Assembly: GCF_047123815.1 (NCBI RefSeq)
Contig: NZ_CP138920.1
Coordinates: forward strand, 2,294,001 to 2,358,000
DNA: 64,000 bases
Direction of reading: 5' to 3'
Source of the DNA: Maricaulis sp017643475
Lineage (GTDB): Bacteria; Pseudomonadota; Alphaproteobacteria; Caulobacterales; Maricaulaceae
In this document: in pieces, positions 49,354 to 57,950 of the stretch
Layout: every line of letters begins with the position of its first letter
How positions within the stretch are numbered: the first letter of the stretch is position 1
The notes under the pieces: generated by a model
The model's input: only the letters and a program-made list of their open reading frames with translations
The model's database searches: none
What the model was told of the DNA's origin: nothing
Position numbers and translations under genes: made by a program

Positions 49354-49356
49354 AGC

Positions 49357-49433
49357 TGGCGACCCCGACAGGATTCGAACCTGTGACCTACAGATTAGGA
49401 ATCTGTTGCTCTATCCTGCTGAGCTACGGGGCC
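49357..49433 (-). tRNA. tRNA-Arg (anticodon CCT)
   Basis: A 77-nt tRNA on the minus strand: acceptor stem GGCCCCG pairing with CGGGGTC (one G-T pair), D-arm GCTCAGCAGGATAGAGC, anticodon stem ACAGA/TCTGT with loop TTCCTAA (anticodon CCT, reading AGG), T-arm AGGTTCGAATCCT, and encoded CCA. It ends three bases from the end of the convergent pgeF gene. Confidence 0.95.
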
Positions 49434-49609
49434 GTATCGTCGTTTTGGGCGAGATGGCGTGGCGGGGCAAGACCCCAAACGACATTCCCGTGTCGGAATG
49501 CGCACGCCGTAGTCCCTGGCACACGAAGTTGTGTTTCCGCCTTCAGTGATTTCACGCGTCAAACGCGATATCCGGACAAGAGCAGGACGCACACCCAGGG
49601 AGGGGAAAG

Positions 49610-50527
49610 ATGAAAGCGATTGGATATGTCAGCGCCATGGCGCTTTTGCTGGCCGGCTGTGGCGGTGGCGATGAAACCGCGTCGGTTCCGGCCGATGACA
49701 TGATGCCTTCGGGCGAGACGACCGAGGCTGGCGAGGCCAGCGGGGCAATGACTGAGGAGATGGACGCGGCAGCTGCACTGGCGGCGGTGATCGACCACGA
49801 GCGCCGGGACGAGCGCCGCGCGCGTGATGAATGGCGTCACCCCGTGGAGACGCTGAGCTTCTTCGGTGTCGAGCCGTCCATGACCGTGATCGAAGCCCTG
49901 CCGGGCAATGGTGGCTGGTATTCCCAGATCCTGACCCCGCTGCTGGCGGAGGAGGGGCGCCTGATCGGGGTGACGTATCCCGACAGTTTGTGGAGCCGCA
50001 TGTTCCCGGAGTGGAGCGCGGACAATTATGAGCGCTTTGGCGCCGATATCACCCAGATGGGCCGCTATATGAGCGTTGAGGGGGTCGAGCCCCGGCAGGT
50101 GACGCTGGGATATGCGTTCGATGATATCCCGGATGCGGAAAACGGCCAGGTCGATGCCGTGCTGTTCTTCCGCGCCTTGCATCACCTTTTCCGTTTCGAG
50201 GAGCCAATGATCGACACCGCCCTCGCAGAGGTTTTCGACGCGCTGGCCCCCGACGGTGTTGTCGGGGTGGTTCAGCACCGCGCACCGGAAGGCGCGGAGG
50301 CCAGCTTCGCGACCGGCGATAATGGCTATCTCAAGCAAAGTGATGTTGTGGCCGCGTTCGAGCGGGCCGGTTTCGTGCTGGAAGCCAGCAGCGAGATTAA
50401 TGCCAACCCCAATGATCCGGCTGACAGTTATGTCTGGCGCCTGCCGCCGACGACCACAAATAATCCGGACACGATGGCGATCGGTGAATCCGATCGCATG
50501 ACCCTGCGCTTCCGCAAGCCGGAATAG
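49610..50527 (+). CDS. Predicted methyltransferase lipoprotein (COG4798-type)
   Basis: A 305-residue protein with a lipobox LAGC (Cys18) followed by an acidic low-complexity linker (about 20-55), then a Rossmann methyltransferase-like domain: VIEALPGNGGWYSQILTPLL (SAM motif region, about 97-116), and VDAVLFFRALHHLFRF. It is unusual for a SAM-type enzyme to be a lipoprotein, since SAM is cytoplasmic. Such extracytoplasmic COG4798 members occur in several proteobacteria and are uncharacterised. It is followed by a strong terminator. Confidence 0.78.
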   Translation: MKAIGYVSAMALLLAGCGGGDETASVPADDMMPSGETTEAGEASGAMTEEMDAAAALAAVIDHERRDERRARDEWRHPVETLSFFGVEPSMTVIEALPGNGGWYSQILTPLLAEEGRLIGVTYPDSLWSRMFPEWSADNYERFGADITQMGRYMSVEGVEPRQVTLGYAFDDIPDAENGQVDAVLFFRALHHLFRFEEPMIDTALAEVFDALAPDGVVGVVQHRAPEGAEASFATGDNGYLKQSDVVAAFERAGFVLEASSEINANPNDPADSYVWRLPPTTTNNPDTMAIGESDRMTLRFRKPE

Positions 50528-50560
50528 GTTCGGCCCGGCACTCAGCCCATCAAACAAGGC

Positions 50561-50596
50561 GGCGCGCCAGGGTCTGGCGCGCCGTTTTTCTTTTTA
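50561..50596 (+). terminator. Rho-independent terminator after the methyltransferase lipoprotein gene
   Basis: A 10-bp perfect stem GGCGCGCCAG/CTGGCGCGCC with a three-base loop (50561-50583), followed by a T-rich tail (GTTTTTCTTTTT). Confidence 0.9.
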
Positions 50597-50640
50597 ACGG
50601 CCGACCGGTCGGGCAAACCCTGCCAATGCTCACGACAAAC

Positions 50641-50669
50641 AAAAAACGGCCCGCCGAGGCGAGCCGTTT
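50641..50669 (-). terminator. Rho-independent terminator after the MCP-domain gene
   Basis: On the minus strand an AAACGGC/GCCGTTT stem extended by CGCC/GGCG around a GA loop (50644-50669, one internal mismatch) is followed by six T. It terminates the short chemotaxis-type gene that ends at 50692. Confidence 0.8.
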
Positions 50670-50691
50670 GAAACCGGAATGTGCCAGTTGA

Positions 50692-51237
50692 TCAGCGAAC
50701 GCGTTCGCGCAGGCTGTCGAGCTGGTGGGCGACTTCCTGGGTCGCAGCGGTCATCTGGTCAACGGCTTCCTTGCCGCGCGCCACGGAAACGCCGGAACCG
50801 CGTACGCCGTCGAGGATCTCCTTGACTTCATTGTCCAGGGCCGAGATGCGGCTGGCGATGTCCTCGGTCGCCTTGGCGGTCTGACCGGCCAGGGCCTTAA
50901 CCTCACCGGCAACGACTGCGAAACCGCGACCGGCTTCACCGGCGCGCGCGGCCTCGATCGTGGCGTTCAGGGCCAGGAGATTGGTCTGGCTGGCGATCGC
51001 CTCGATGGTGGACAGAATGGCGTTGATGCGCTGGGAGGCGTCCGTCAGGGCCTCTACACGGCGCTCGAGAACCTGGGAGCTCTCCTCGACCTGGTTCATC
51101 GCGTCGAACGCGACCTGTGCAGCCTCTGCGCCCTGGGAGGCACGCGCTGCCGTTTCACCAACCGCCTCGGCAATCGCGTGCATGTCGGTGTTGTCTGCGG
51201 AAGTTTCCGGGTTGTCGTCGTAAGCGAAGGCGTTCAT
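50692..51237 (-). CDS. Stand-alone soluble methyl-accepting chemotaxis signalling domain
   Basis: A 181-residue protein that is mainly the MCP signalling hairpin. The highly conserved tip is IEAIASQTNLLALNATIEAA then RAGEAGRGFAVVAGEVKALA (about 86-120), flanked by coiled-coil helices. It has no signal peptide, transmembrane segment, HAMP or sensor domain, and is far shorter than a normal MCP (500 or more residues). It could associate with CheA/CheW as a cytoplasmic adaptor or dimerise with other receptors. The usual methylation-site helices are mostly absent. Confidence 0.85.
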   Translation of the reverse strand: MNAFAYDDNPETSADNTDMHAIAEAVGETAARASQGAEAAQVAFDAMNQVEESSQVLERRVEALTDASQRINAILSTIEAIASQTNLLALNATIEAARAGEAGRGFAVVAGEVKALAGQTAKATEDIASRISALDNEVKEILDGVRGSGVSVARGKEAVDQMTAATQEVAHQLDSLRERVR

Positions 51238-51388
51238 GGGGCGCGTCCTGATTGGTGAGTCGCGAAAAGATTCGCTGCAAGTATTCGCCGAAAGGTTAAA
51301 AGGAAAAGTTAACTGGATTCATTTTTTGTGACGGGCGTCACGGGCAAATACACGTTTTGGTGGTATATTGGTGGCGATGGAGAGAGCC

Positions 51389-52159
51389 ATGACACCGATT
51401 ATCAAGCCTGCCCTGTTTGTGTTCTGTCTTGTTGTTGCCGCGTGTGGTCAGGCGGGGGCGCGTGATGCGCAGCTCACCCCGGGCCGCATTGTCGAGATTT
51501 CTGGTCCGTTGAGTCTTCGCCTCGCAATCGGGGAAGAGGCAGTCGAGATCCGGCTGGCCTCGCTGGTGAGCCCGGTGCCGGAACGCACCCAGGCCTTTCT
51601 GACCGATCTGCTGTCCTCGCCTCAGGTGGATGTCGAATTTCTCAATGAGACCACGGATCGTTACCAGCGAAGGCTGGGCACAATCTGGCTGGAGGCGGGC
51701 GGAGAGCGTAGGGACCTGCACACGCTTTTGTTGGCGGAGGGCCTGGTCTGGCTTTATCCCTATCCTGACGCGATTGATCACCTGCCGGCCTGGCGCCTGG
51801 CTGAAGAGGTGGGCCGAACCAGCGGTGCGGGGATCTGGGGGGAGCCAGAATTCCGGGTGCGTGATGTTGATCCGGACATGCTGATGCAGGATGTCGGAAC
51901 GATTCAGATCGTTGCAGGGCGGGTGACAGACGCGGCCGTGCTGGGCAATGGCCGGGTCTATCTCAATTTTGGCAGCAACTACCGGACCGACTTTACCATT
52001 CGCATTGATGCGGAGCTGGCCGCAGCGTTTACGGCACGCTGGGGCGACCTCGCCGCCTTGGAGCAAAGGCGTATCCGTGTACGCGGCGTCATTCGAGACG
52101 AAAATGGCCCAATGATCATTCCTCCCAATTCTGACCGGATGGAAGTTCTCGAGGACTAG
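51389..52159 (+). CDS. Thermonuclease (SNase)-like lipoprotein, probably degenerate
   Basis: A 256-residue lipoprotein (lipobox VAAC near residue 19) with an SNase-type domain. Matching features are EIRLASLVSP (where active enzymes have RLxGIDxPE), FLTDLLSSPQVDVEFLNETT, DRYQRRLGTIW and LLLAEGLVWLYPY. The DRY Asp and the strand Arg remain, but the first catalytic Asp of the GID motif is replaced, so nuclease activity is doubtful. The ATG at 51389 has GGAGAG upstream; earlier in-frame TTG, GTG and ATG codons at 51368-51377 are less likely. Its stop shares CTAG with rpoH. Confidence 0.7.
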   Translation: MTPIIKPALFVFCLVVAACGQAGARDAQLTPGRIVEISGPLSLRLAIGEEAVEIRLASLVSPVPERTQAFLTDLLSSPQVDVEFLNETTDRYQRRLGTIWLEAGGERRDLHTLLLAEGLVWLYPYPDAIDHLPAWRLAEEVGRTSGAGIWGEPEFRVRDVDPDMLMQDVGTIQIVAGRVTDAAVLGNGRVYLNFGSNYRTDFTIRIDAELAAAFTARWGDLAALEQRRIRVRGVIRDENGPMIIPPNSDRMEVLED

Positions 52160-53064
52160 GTCGAAGGAATAAGGCCCGCCGCTTCCGGATCGCCGACCGC
52201 ACTGGTCAGTGCATTCTTGAGTTTGTTCAGGGCCACATTCTCGATCTGGCGAACACGCTCCTTGGAGATGCCCAGTGTCTTGCCGAGGGCTTCCAGCGTG
52301 GAGCCTTCCTCGCTCAGGCGGCGTTCCTCAATGATGAATCGTTCGCGATCATTCAGTGTGCCAATGGCATCGCGCAGCCAGCCGGTTCGGCGTTCGCTGT
52401 CACGGCTCTGCATGACTTCCTCGTCCGGTGTGGCGCGCTCATCGGGCAACAGGTCTTGCCACTGGCCCACATCGTCCTCGCCGACGGGCGCATTGAGGGA
52501 GCGATCATTGGCAGCCAGGCGATTGGCCATCGCATCCACATCCTGCTGGCGCACGCCAAGCTGGTCAGCGATCCAGGTCTTGTGCTCCGGTGTGAGGGTA
52601 TTGCTGTCCAGCGCACCAATCTGCGCCTTGAGACGCCGCAGGTTGAAGAAGAGTGATTTCTGGGCCGATGTCGTACCGGTCCGGACGATTGACCAGTTGC
52701 GCAGGACATAATCCTGGATGCAGGAGCGGATCCACCAGCTGACATAGGTCGAAAAGCGTACATCGCGATCCGGGTCGAAGCGTTCTACCGCTTTCATCAG
52801 CCCGATATTGCCTTCCTGGATCAGGTCGGCATAGGGCAGGCCATAACGCCGATACTTGGCCGCCAGGGCGATGACCAGGCGCATGTGTGCCTGGGTCAGC
52901 CGATGCATGGCACGTTCATCGCGATTCTCGATCCAGCGTCGGGCGAGGTCGAGTTCCTCCTCCCGGGACAACAGATCATGTTTCATCGCGGTCTTGATGA
53001 AACGCTGCTGGCTCAACTCGGGTGAGCTGGAGGCGGAGGTGCGGGGAGAAGACGAAACGGCCAT
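52156..53064 (-). CDS. rpoH: Heat-shock sigma factor RpoH (sigma-32)
   Basis: A 302-residue sigma-32. Region 2 includes AHMRLVIALAAKYRRYGLPY, DLIQEGNIGLMKAVERFDPD and RFSTYVSWWIRSCIQDYVLR. The RpoH box (SAQKSLFFNLRRLKAQI) is diagnostic, and region 4.2 ends with LGKTLGISKERVRQIENVAL. It directs transcription of heat-shock genes. It is preceded on the minus strand by the carD terminator and ends convergently with the SNase-like gene. Confidence 0.96.
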   Translation of the reverse strand: MAVSSSPRTSASSSPELSQQRFIKTAMKHDLLSREEELDLARRWIENRDERAMHRLTQAHMRLVIALAAKYRRYGLPYADLIQEGNIGLMKAVERFDPDRDVRFSTYVSWWIRSCIQDYVLRNWSIVRTGTTSAQKSLFFNLRRLKAQIGALDSNTLTPEHKTWIADQLGVRQQDVDAMANRLAANDRSLNAPVGEDDVGQWQDLLPDERATPDEEVMQSRDSERRTGWLRDAIGTLNDRERFIIEERRLSEEGSTLEALGKTLGISKERVRQIENVALNKLKNALTSAVGDPEAAGLIPST

Positions 53065-53144
53065 GACACAATCCTTTCACCAAGACATACGTTGCCGGCG
53101 TTAGGCTGGATCACTTCAGGACTTCGATTTCAGCAGCAGGAGCA

Positions 53145-53176
53145 GAAACGAAAAACGCCCGGCAGGGCCGGGCGTT
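53145..53176 (-). terminator. Rho-independent terminator after carD
   Basis: A 10-bp stem AACGCCCGGC/GCCGGGCGTT with a three-base loop (53154-53176); on the minus strand it is followed by TTTTTCG. It lies between the carD stop (53199) and the rpoH start (53064), so it separates the two minus-strand genes. Confidence 0.88.
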
Positions 53177-53198
53177 CTCGAAACACATATGTGAAGCC

Positions 53199-53717
53199 TC
53201 AGGCGGCTTTTTTCAGCAGCGACTCGGACAGTTTTTCGCGGGCTGCGTCGTGCTCGATATTCTCGACCGCAGCGAGCTCGCGAACCATGCGGTCCAGGGC
53301 ACTCTCATAGAGCTGGCGTTCGGAGTAGGATTGCTCCGGCTGGTCCTCAGCACGATGCAGGTCGCGCACGACTTCTGCAATCATGATCAGGTCACCGGAA
53401 TTGATCTTGGCTTCATACTCCTGAGCGCGGCGGCTCCACATGGTACGCTTGACGCGGGCCTTGCCCTTCAGCGTCTTCATGGCGTCCTTGACGATCTTGT
53501 CGCTGGACAGCGGGCGCATGCCCGAAGCGTCCGCCTTGGCGGTCGGAACGCGCAGCGTCATTTTGTCTTGTTCGAAGGTGACGACATAAACCTCGATGTC
53601 GAAACCTGCGACGGTATCTTTCTCCACGCCTGTGACCTGGCCGACGCCATGAGCCGGGTACACGATGAAATCACCTTGTTTGAATGATTTGTTGTCGTTG
53701 GCGGTTTTCTTCGTCAT
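53199..53717 (-). CDS. CarD/CdnL-family RNA polymerase-binding regulator
   Basis: A 172-residue CdnL/CarD protein. The N-terminal RNA-polymerase-interacting Tudor-like domain reads KQGDFIVYPAHGVGQVTGVE, and the helical C-terminal domain has SRRAQEYEAKINSGDLIMIA and ERQLYESALDRMVRELAAVE. In Caulobacter, CdnL supports growth and rRNA promoter activity by stabilising open complexes. It has its own strong terminator and lies between rpoH and fdxA. Confidence 0.94.
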   Translation of the reverse strand: MTKKTANDNKSFKQGDFIVYPAHGVGQVTGVEKDTVAGFDIEVYVVTFEQDKMTLRVPTAKADASGMRPLSSDKIVKDAMKTLKGKARVKRTMWSRRAQEYEAKINSGDLIMIAEVVRDLHRAEDQPEQSYSERQLYESALDRMVRELAAVENIEHDAAREKLSESLLKKAA

Positions 53718-53933
53718 TGATGCTCTCTCTCCGGGCCTTTTCGGGGCGACGACAAGACGACACTAAGCGTTCATCAAGAGCTGGCTTGGCCGGGGCTCCA
53801 GAACGGCAATTTCAGTGCACAGGTCACCACGTAGAAAAGGGGGCCGTGCCACCCGCACAGCCCATCAATGTGTCATGTATAACACATTAACCGGAAAATT
53901 TCAAAACTGGATCGATTTCCCGAAGGAAACAGG

Positions 53934-54275
53934 CTAGTTTCCTTCGCCCGGCTTTTCCGAGAAGTATTTCTCGAACTTGCCGTTCTCCTCAGCCATCGCA
54001 TCTGCATCAGCCGGCGGATCCTTGCGCAGCGTGATGTTTGGCCAGATCTCCGCGAACTTGGAGTTCACCGCGAGCCACTTGCCGTCCTTGTCATCTTCCG
54101 TGTCCGGCTTGATCGCCTCGACCGGACATTCCGGTTCGCACACGCCACAATCGATACATTCATCCGGATGAATGACGAGGAAATTCTCGCCCTCGTAGAA
54201 ACAATCGACGGGGCAAACCTCGACACAGTCGGTGTATTTGCAGCGGACGCAGGCGTCAGTGACGATATAGGTCAT
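53934..54275 (-). CDS. fdxA: Seven-iron ferredoxin (FdxA type)
   Basis: A 113-residue ferredoxin. Cys9, Cys17 and Cys21 fit the 3Fe-4S pattern (C-x7-C-x3-C) and Cys40, Cys43, Cys46 then Cys25 fit the 4Fe-4S cluster; Cys50 completes the first cluster. The C-terminal extension is the one usual in FdxA of alphaproteobacteria. It carries electrons in the cytosol; no partner enzyme is nearby. It is common next to CarD genes in this class. Confidence 0.94.
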   Translation of the reverse strand: MTYIVTDACVRCKYTDCVEVCPVDCFYEGENFLVIHPDECIDCGVCEPECPVEAIKPDTEDDKDGKWLAVNSKFAEIWPNITLRKDPPADADAMAEENGKFEKYFSEKPGEGN

Positions 54276-54337
54276 GGTCGGCGGACTTCAGTGGGAATAA
54301 CAATGCGGGCGCGACATGGGACGTCGCGGACGCTTTG

Positions 54338-54784
54338 TCAACGGGCGCGTGCTTTGGCTTCTGCACGTGAGCGCGCAAAAACCCGCTCGCGATCATCGAT
54401 TCCCAGCAGCGGTGCGATACGGCGCACAAACGCGTCCTCGAAGGGAGATTTCTCGCCGTCGGCCAGCGCGACCATCCACAATTCCTCGATCAGGGCCACA
54501 CGTTCCTGTTCGCTCAGGCAGGTCTTCACGACCTTGGTGAAACGGTGATGGTCGACCGCCGTTTCGGCCAGTTCCTCGGCCTTGTCCAAAATGGCCTTGG
54601 CCTCATCACCCTGCAACTTGAAGGCGGCGCCGAGCGTGTCCAGGATCTGTTCCTGTTCGCAATCGGCATAAATGCCATCGGCCAGGGCCGCCTCGACCAG
54701 CAGGGCTGTTGCCGCCACATGCGGGTTGATTTCAGGATTGCTGGTCGTCGCCTTGGCGCCGAAGATTTTTTTCAGAAAGCTCAT
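54338..54784 (-). CDS. TerB/DjlA N-terminal-like family protein
   Basis: A 148-residue helical protein with the TerB-like repeat of acidic and hydrophobic helices: AATALLVEAALADGIYADCE, ILDTLGAAFKLQGDEAKAIL and LIEELWMVALADGEKSPFED. The conserved Asp/Glu sites of both halves (ADGxxxxxE and ADGxxxxxE-D) are kept, as in TerB proteins that bind divalent metal. It is of unknown role here. It lies between fdxA and the S4 gene on the same strand. Confidence 0.85.
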   Translation of the reverse strand: MSFLKKIFGAKATTSNPEINPHVAATALLVEAALADGIYADCEQEQILDTLGAAFKLQGDEAKAILDKAEELAETAVDHHRFTKVVKTCLSEQERVALIEELWMVALADGEKSPFEDAFVRRIAPLLGIDDRERVFARSRAEAKARAR

Positions 54785-54807
54785 ACCGCCCTCACTTGCC
54801 GCACGGT

Positions 54808-55098
54808 TCAGTCCTCGTCGAGTAACTCGTAGAGGGTCTGCGCCTCGCTGGCCGGTCCACGCCGCGTGGACAGGGCCAGAACTCTGATGCGAACAATCTT
54901 CCCATTCCTCGGGAAGGTCAATTCATCCTCGACCGTCAGTGTTGCCGAAGCCTTGGAGATCCGCCGGATCTGACCCGTCCGTGCCAACCGTATGCGACCA
55001 TTGCCCACTTCGCGGGTGGCCAGGGTGCGCGTCTTGTAGAAGCGGGCATGCCACAGCCAGAGGTCAATGCGCTGGGCGTGCGCTTCCGGTTCGCTCAT
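54808..55098 (-). CDS. S4-domain RNA-binding protein (Hsp15-like)
   Basis: A 96-residue S4-fold protein: RIDLWLWHARFYKTRTLATR is the S4 motif used in Hsp15 (HslR), which binds stalled 50S subunits with peptidyl-tRNA. The C-terminal part is short. Its start overlaps the helicase gene's stop codon by four bases, so the two are made together. A role in ribosome rescue after stress is inferred from the family. Confidence 0.9.
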   Translation of the reverse strand: MSEPEAHAQRIDLWLWHARFYKTRTLATREVGNGRIRLARTGQIRRISKASATLTVEDELTFPRNGKIVRIRVLALSTRRGPASEAQTLYELLDED

Positions 55099-57878
55099 TC
55101 CTGGGCGCTGGGCGTATCCGCGACAACAGCTTCGTTCGGCTGTGCCGTGGTGTCAGTGGCTGGCTGAGCCTGTGTTTCCGCGGCTGTCTCGGTCGCGACC
55201 TCTGCAGCTGGCGCAGCCTGAACGGTGGCGTCCTCAACCTGTTGAGCCGGTTCTTGCGTTGTTGCCGTTTCGGTCTTCTTCGGCTTGCGGCGCTTTTTCT
55301 TCCTGGCTGGCTTTTTCGGTTCCTCGACCGGTTTCAGCGCGGCCAGGGCAGCAAAGGGATTGTCCGGGTCCATCGGTGCCGCTGCCGGGGCCGGCCTCGC
55401 CTGCTTCTTGGGCGGAGCACCCGCTGGACGGCGTCCGGGCTTGGACCCCCAGATCTCGCCTTCGGCCTTCTCGGGGTCAGGGCCCTTCTGATAGCGCTTA
55501 TAGCCTAGGGCAGAGAGCACGCCGCGGGCGTCCTCAACCGAACACCCCATCAACGCCATGATATTGGCGGTCAGCGGGAAACGGCCCTTTTCCAGCGTCT
55601 TGCGGGCTTCACGAATCTCGTCTGCCAGGCGTTCGAGCATGTCGAAACGCACGGCGCGCGAACCGCACGGGTAAAAACCGACAGCCGCGTAGTCAGCCCG
55701 GGAGTGGGCGCGGTCATTGGCAACGGATGTCAGGCCCGGTGCCGGCAGCCAGCTGAGATCGACCTCGCCATTGAAAACACCGCGCAGCAGCGCAAACAGG
55801 CGAGAGGGCGCGGGTTTGACCAGCATCGGCATGTAGATCATGTGCTGGCCGATACGCACGCCCAGCTGGCGCAGGGAACGGCGGGCCTCCTGGTCCAGTG
55901 CAGCGATATCGTCGGAGATCTCCGAACGTACGATCGCGCCGCCCGCCTCGTAGAGACGCCAGGCCACACCGCGGGCCGCGCCGGGAATATCGCTGCGGTC
56001 AGAGGCGCCGCGCAGATCGAACAGGGGTTTGAGTGTCTCGCGGATCTTCATGTCGACCGCATCACGCAGGGCAGCCTTGGCAGCAGCCTGGTTTTCGGCC
56101 GAACCCAGCTCGCCGCCCAGGCTCTTGATGGCCGGCTGCAAGAGGTCGGAACCCGTGATCAGCTTGCCGATGACATCGTCACCGGTTTTCAGGTGGCCGT
56201 CTTCCTCGATGGAGAGGTTTACGGCGATGGTATTCGTCAGTTCACTCAATCGTCTGTCCATTTCCGGTCGCAAGGCCCGCAGGACTGCGGAGCGCAAGGC
56301 ACGTGCGCTGAGGTCTTTTCCCTGCGCGTCGGGCTCGAAGGTTAGTCCCTTTAGCCGACCCACATAGTGTCCCTCAACCGTTACTTCACCGCTGGCTGAT
56401 ACCCCGGCAAGCAGGTGTTTGTCATCCCGTAAACCCTTGACCAGGGCCTGGGTTCGCCGATCCACAAAGCGCTGCATCAACCGTTCGTGCAAGGCATCGG
56501 ACAGGCGATCCTCCACCTGGCGGGCGCGTTCACGCCAGTATTCCGGCTTTTCCGTCCAGTCCGAACGGTGCGCGGCATAGGCCCATGTGCGCACGAAAGT
56601 CAGGCGCGAGGCGAGCACGTCGACATCGCCAGCGCTCTTGTCCAACCGGTCAAACTGCGCCTGCATCCAGCTGTTTGGCAGGCGGCCATTGCCGTCACTG
56701 AGGTGCATGTAGATGGATTTTACCAGCCGCGCATGGGCATCAATCGTTGCCTTGCGGAAATCCGGCAGGCGGCAGACATCCCACAAACGTGCCACCAGTC
56801 CGGGCGAGCGGGCGCGATCAGATATGTCGCTGTCTTCGGCCAGGATGTTGAGGGCGCGCTCGTCGCTGGCTTCACGAACACGTTCCAGCGCGGGATTATA
56901 GGCTGGTTTGTTCAGCGTATAGCGCAGGCGTTCTATGCTGGACGTATCCAGGTCCGGATTGCGCCATTGCAGGCGCTCGACCGGGGCGAAGCCGTGGTTT
57001 TCAACGGCGCTGACAAGATCAGGGTCGAACTCCAGGCATTCCGCTGTCTCGCCAAAAGTGCCGTCCGTGCGGAAACGCCCGGCGCGGCCGGCAATCTGCC
57101 CCAGCTCGGCGGAGGTCAGCCGGCGGTGTTTGACGCCGTCGAATTTGCGGCTTTCGGCAAAGGCAACATGCTCGATCTCCATGTTCAGCCCCATGCCAAT
57201 GGCATCGGTGGCGACCATGAAATCAACCTCGCCGGACTGGTAGAGCTCGACCTGGGCGTTGCGGGTGCGGGGCGACAATCCGCCCATGACCACAGCCGCA
57301 CCACCGCGGCGGCGGCGCATCAGCTCGGCAATGGCGTAAACGGACTCCGAGGAGAAGGCGACGATGGCGGACCGGCGTGGCAGTCGTGTCAGCTTGGACG
57401 GGCCGGTATAGGTGAGCTGGGAGAAACGCTCTCGCTCGACATGTTCCGCGTCCGGCACCAGCGAGCGGATCATGCCGCTCATCGTGTCCGAGCCGAGCAG
57501 CATGGTTTCCTGCGTGCCGCGGGCGTAGAGCATGCGGTCGGTGAAGACATGGCCGCGCTCACGGTCGGCACCCAGCTGTACCTCGTCGATGGCGACAAAG
57601 TCCACCTGGCGGGTCATTGGCATGGATTCGACCGTGCAGATGAAATAGCGCGCCGTGCGCGGAACGATCTTTTCCTCGCCGGTGATCAGTGCTGTCAGGC
57701 CTTCGCCTTTGACACTGACGACACGGTCATAGATCTCTCGGGCAAGCAGGCGCAGGGGCAGACCGATCATGCCGGAGCCATAGGCCAGCATGCGTTCGAC
57801 TGCGAGGTGCGTCTTGCCAGTATTGGTGGGGCCAAGCGCGGCAGTGATATTCTCCGCCGCACCAGATCTCATGGCCAT
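55095..57878 (-). CDS. Suv3-like ATP-dependent helicase
   Basis: A 927-residue superfamily 2 helicase of the Suv3 type, related to the mitochondrial RNA degradosome helicase. Walker A is GPTNTGKT (residues 16-23), motif II is DEVQ (about 96-99, in VAIDEVQLGADRERG), and the helicase C-terminal region includes DFMVATDAIGMGLNMEIEHV then AGRAGRF. The last 130 residues are rich in Ala, Pro, Lys and Glu (KKPARKKKRRKPKKTE), probably disordered and RNA-binding. It is coupled with the S4 gene. A role in RNA turnover is inferred. Confidence 0.92.
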   Translation of the reverse strand: MAMRSGAAENITAALGPTNTGKTHLAVERMLAYGSGMIGLPLRLLAREIYDRVVSVKGEGLTALITGEEKIVPRTARYFICTVESMPMTRQVDFVAIDEVQLGADRERGHVFTDRMLYARGTQETMLLGSDTMSGMIRSLVPDAEHVERERFSQLTYTGPSKLTRLPRRSAIVAFSSESVYAIAELMRRRRGGAAVVMGGLSPRTRNAQVELYQSGEVDFMVATDAIGMGLNMEIEHVAFAESRKFDGVKHRRLTSAELGQIAGRAGRFRTDGTFGETAECLEFDPDLVSAVENHGFAPVERLQWRNPDLDTSSIERLRYTLNKPAYNPALERVREASDERALNILAEDSDISDRARSPGLVARLWDVCRLPDFRKATIDAHARLVKSIYMHLSDGNGRLPNSWMQAQFDRLDKSAGDVDVLASRLTFVRTWAYAAHRSDWTEKPEYWRERARQVEDRLSDALHERLMQRFVDRRTQALVKGLRDDKHLLAGVSASGEVTVEGHYVGRLKGLTFEPDAQGKDLSARALRSAVLRALRPEMDRRLSELTNTIAVNLSIEEDGHLKTGDDVIGKLITGSDLLQPAIKSLGGELGSAENQAAAKAALRDAVDMKIRETLKPLFDLRGASDRSDIPGAARGVAWRLYEAGGAIVRSEISDDIAALDQEARRSLRQLGVRIGQHMIYMPMLVKPAPSRLFALLRGVFNGEVDLSWLPAPGLTSVANDRAHSRADYAAVGFYPCGSRAVRFDMLERLADEIREARKTLEKGRFPLTANIMALMGCSVEDARGVLSALGYKRYQKGPDPEKAEGEIWGSKPGRRPAGAPPKKQARPAPAAAPMDPDNPFAALAALKPVEEPKKPARKKKRRKPKKTETATTQEPAQQVEDATVQAAPAAEVATETAAETQAQPATDTTAQPNEAVVADTPSAQE

Positions 57879-57950
57879 CTCGCCATCCCTTTTTGATCAT
57901 TGCCTGTTTAGGGCCAATGACCGGTATTTGCGAGGATCAGCTCCAGTCGT

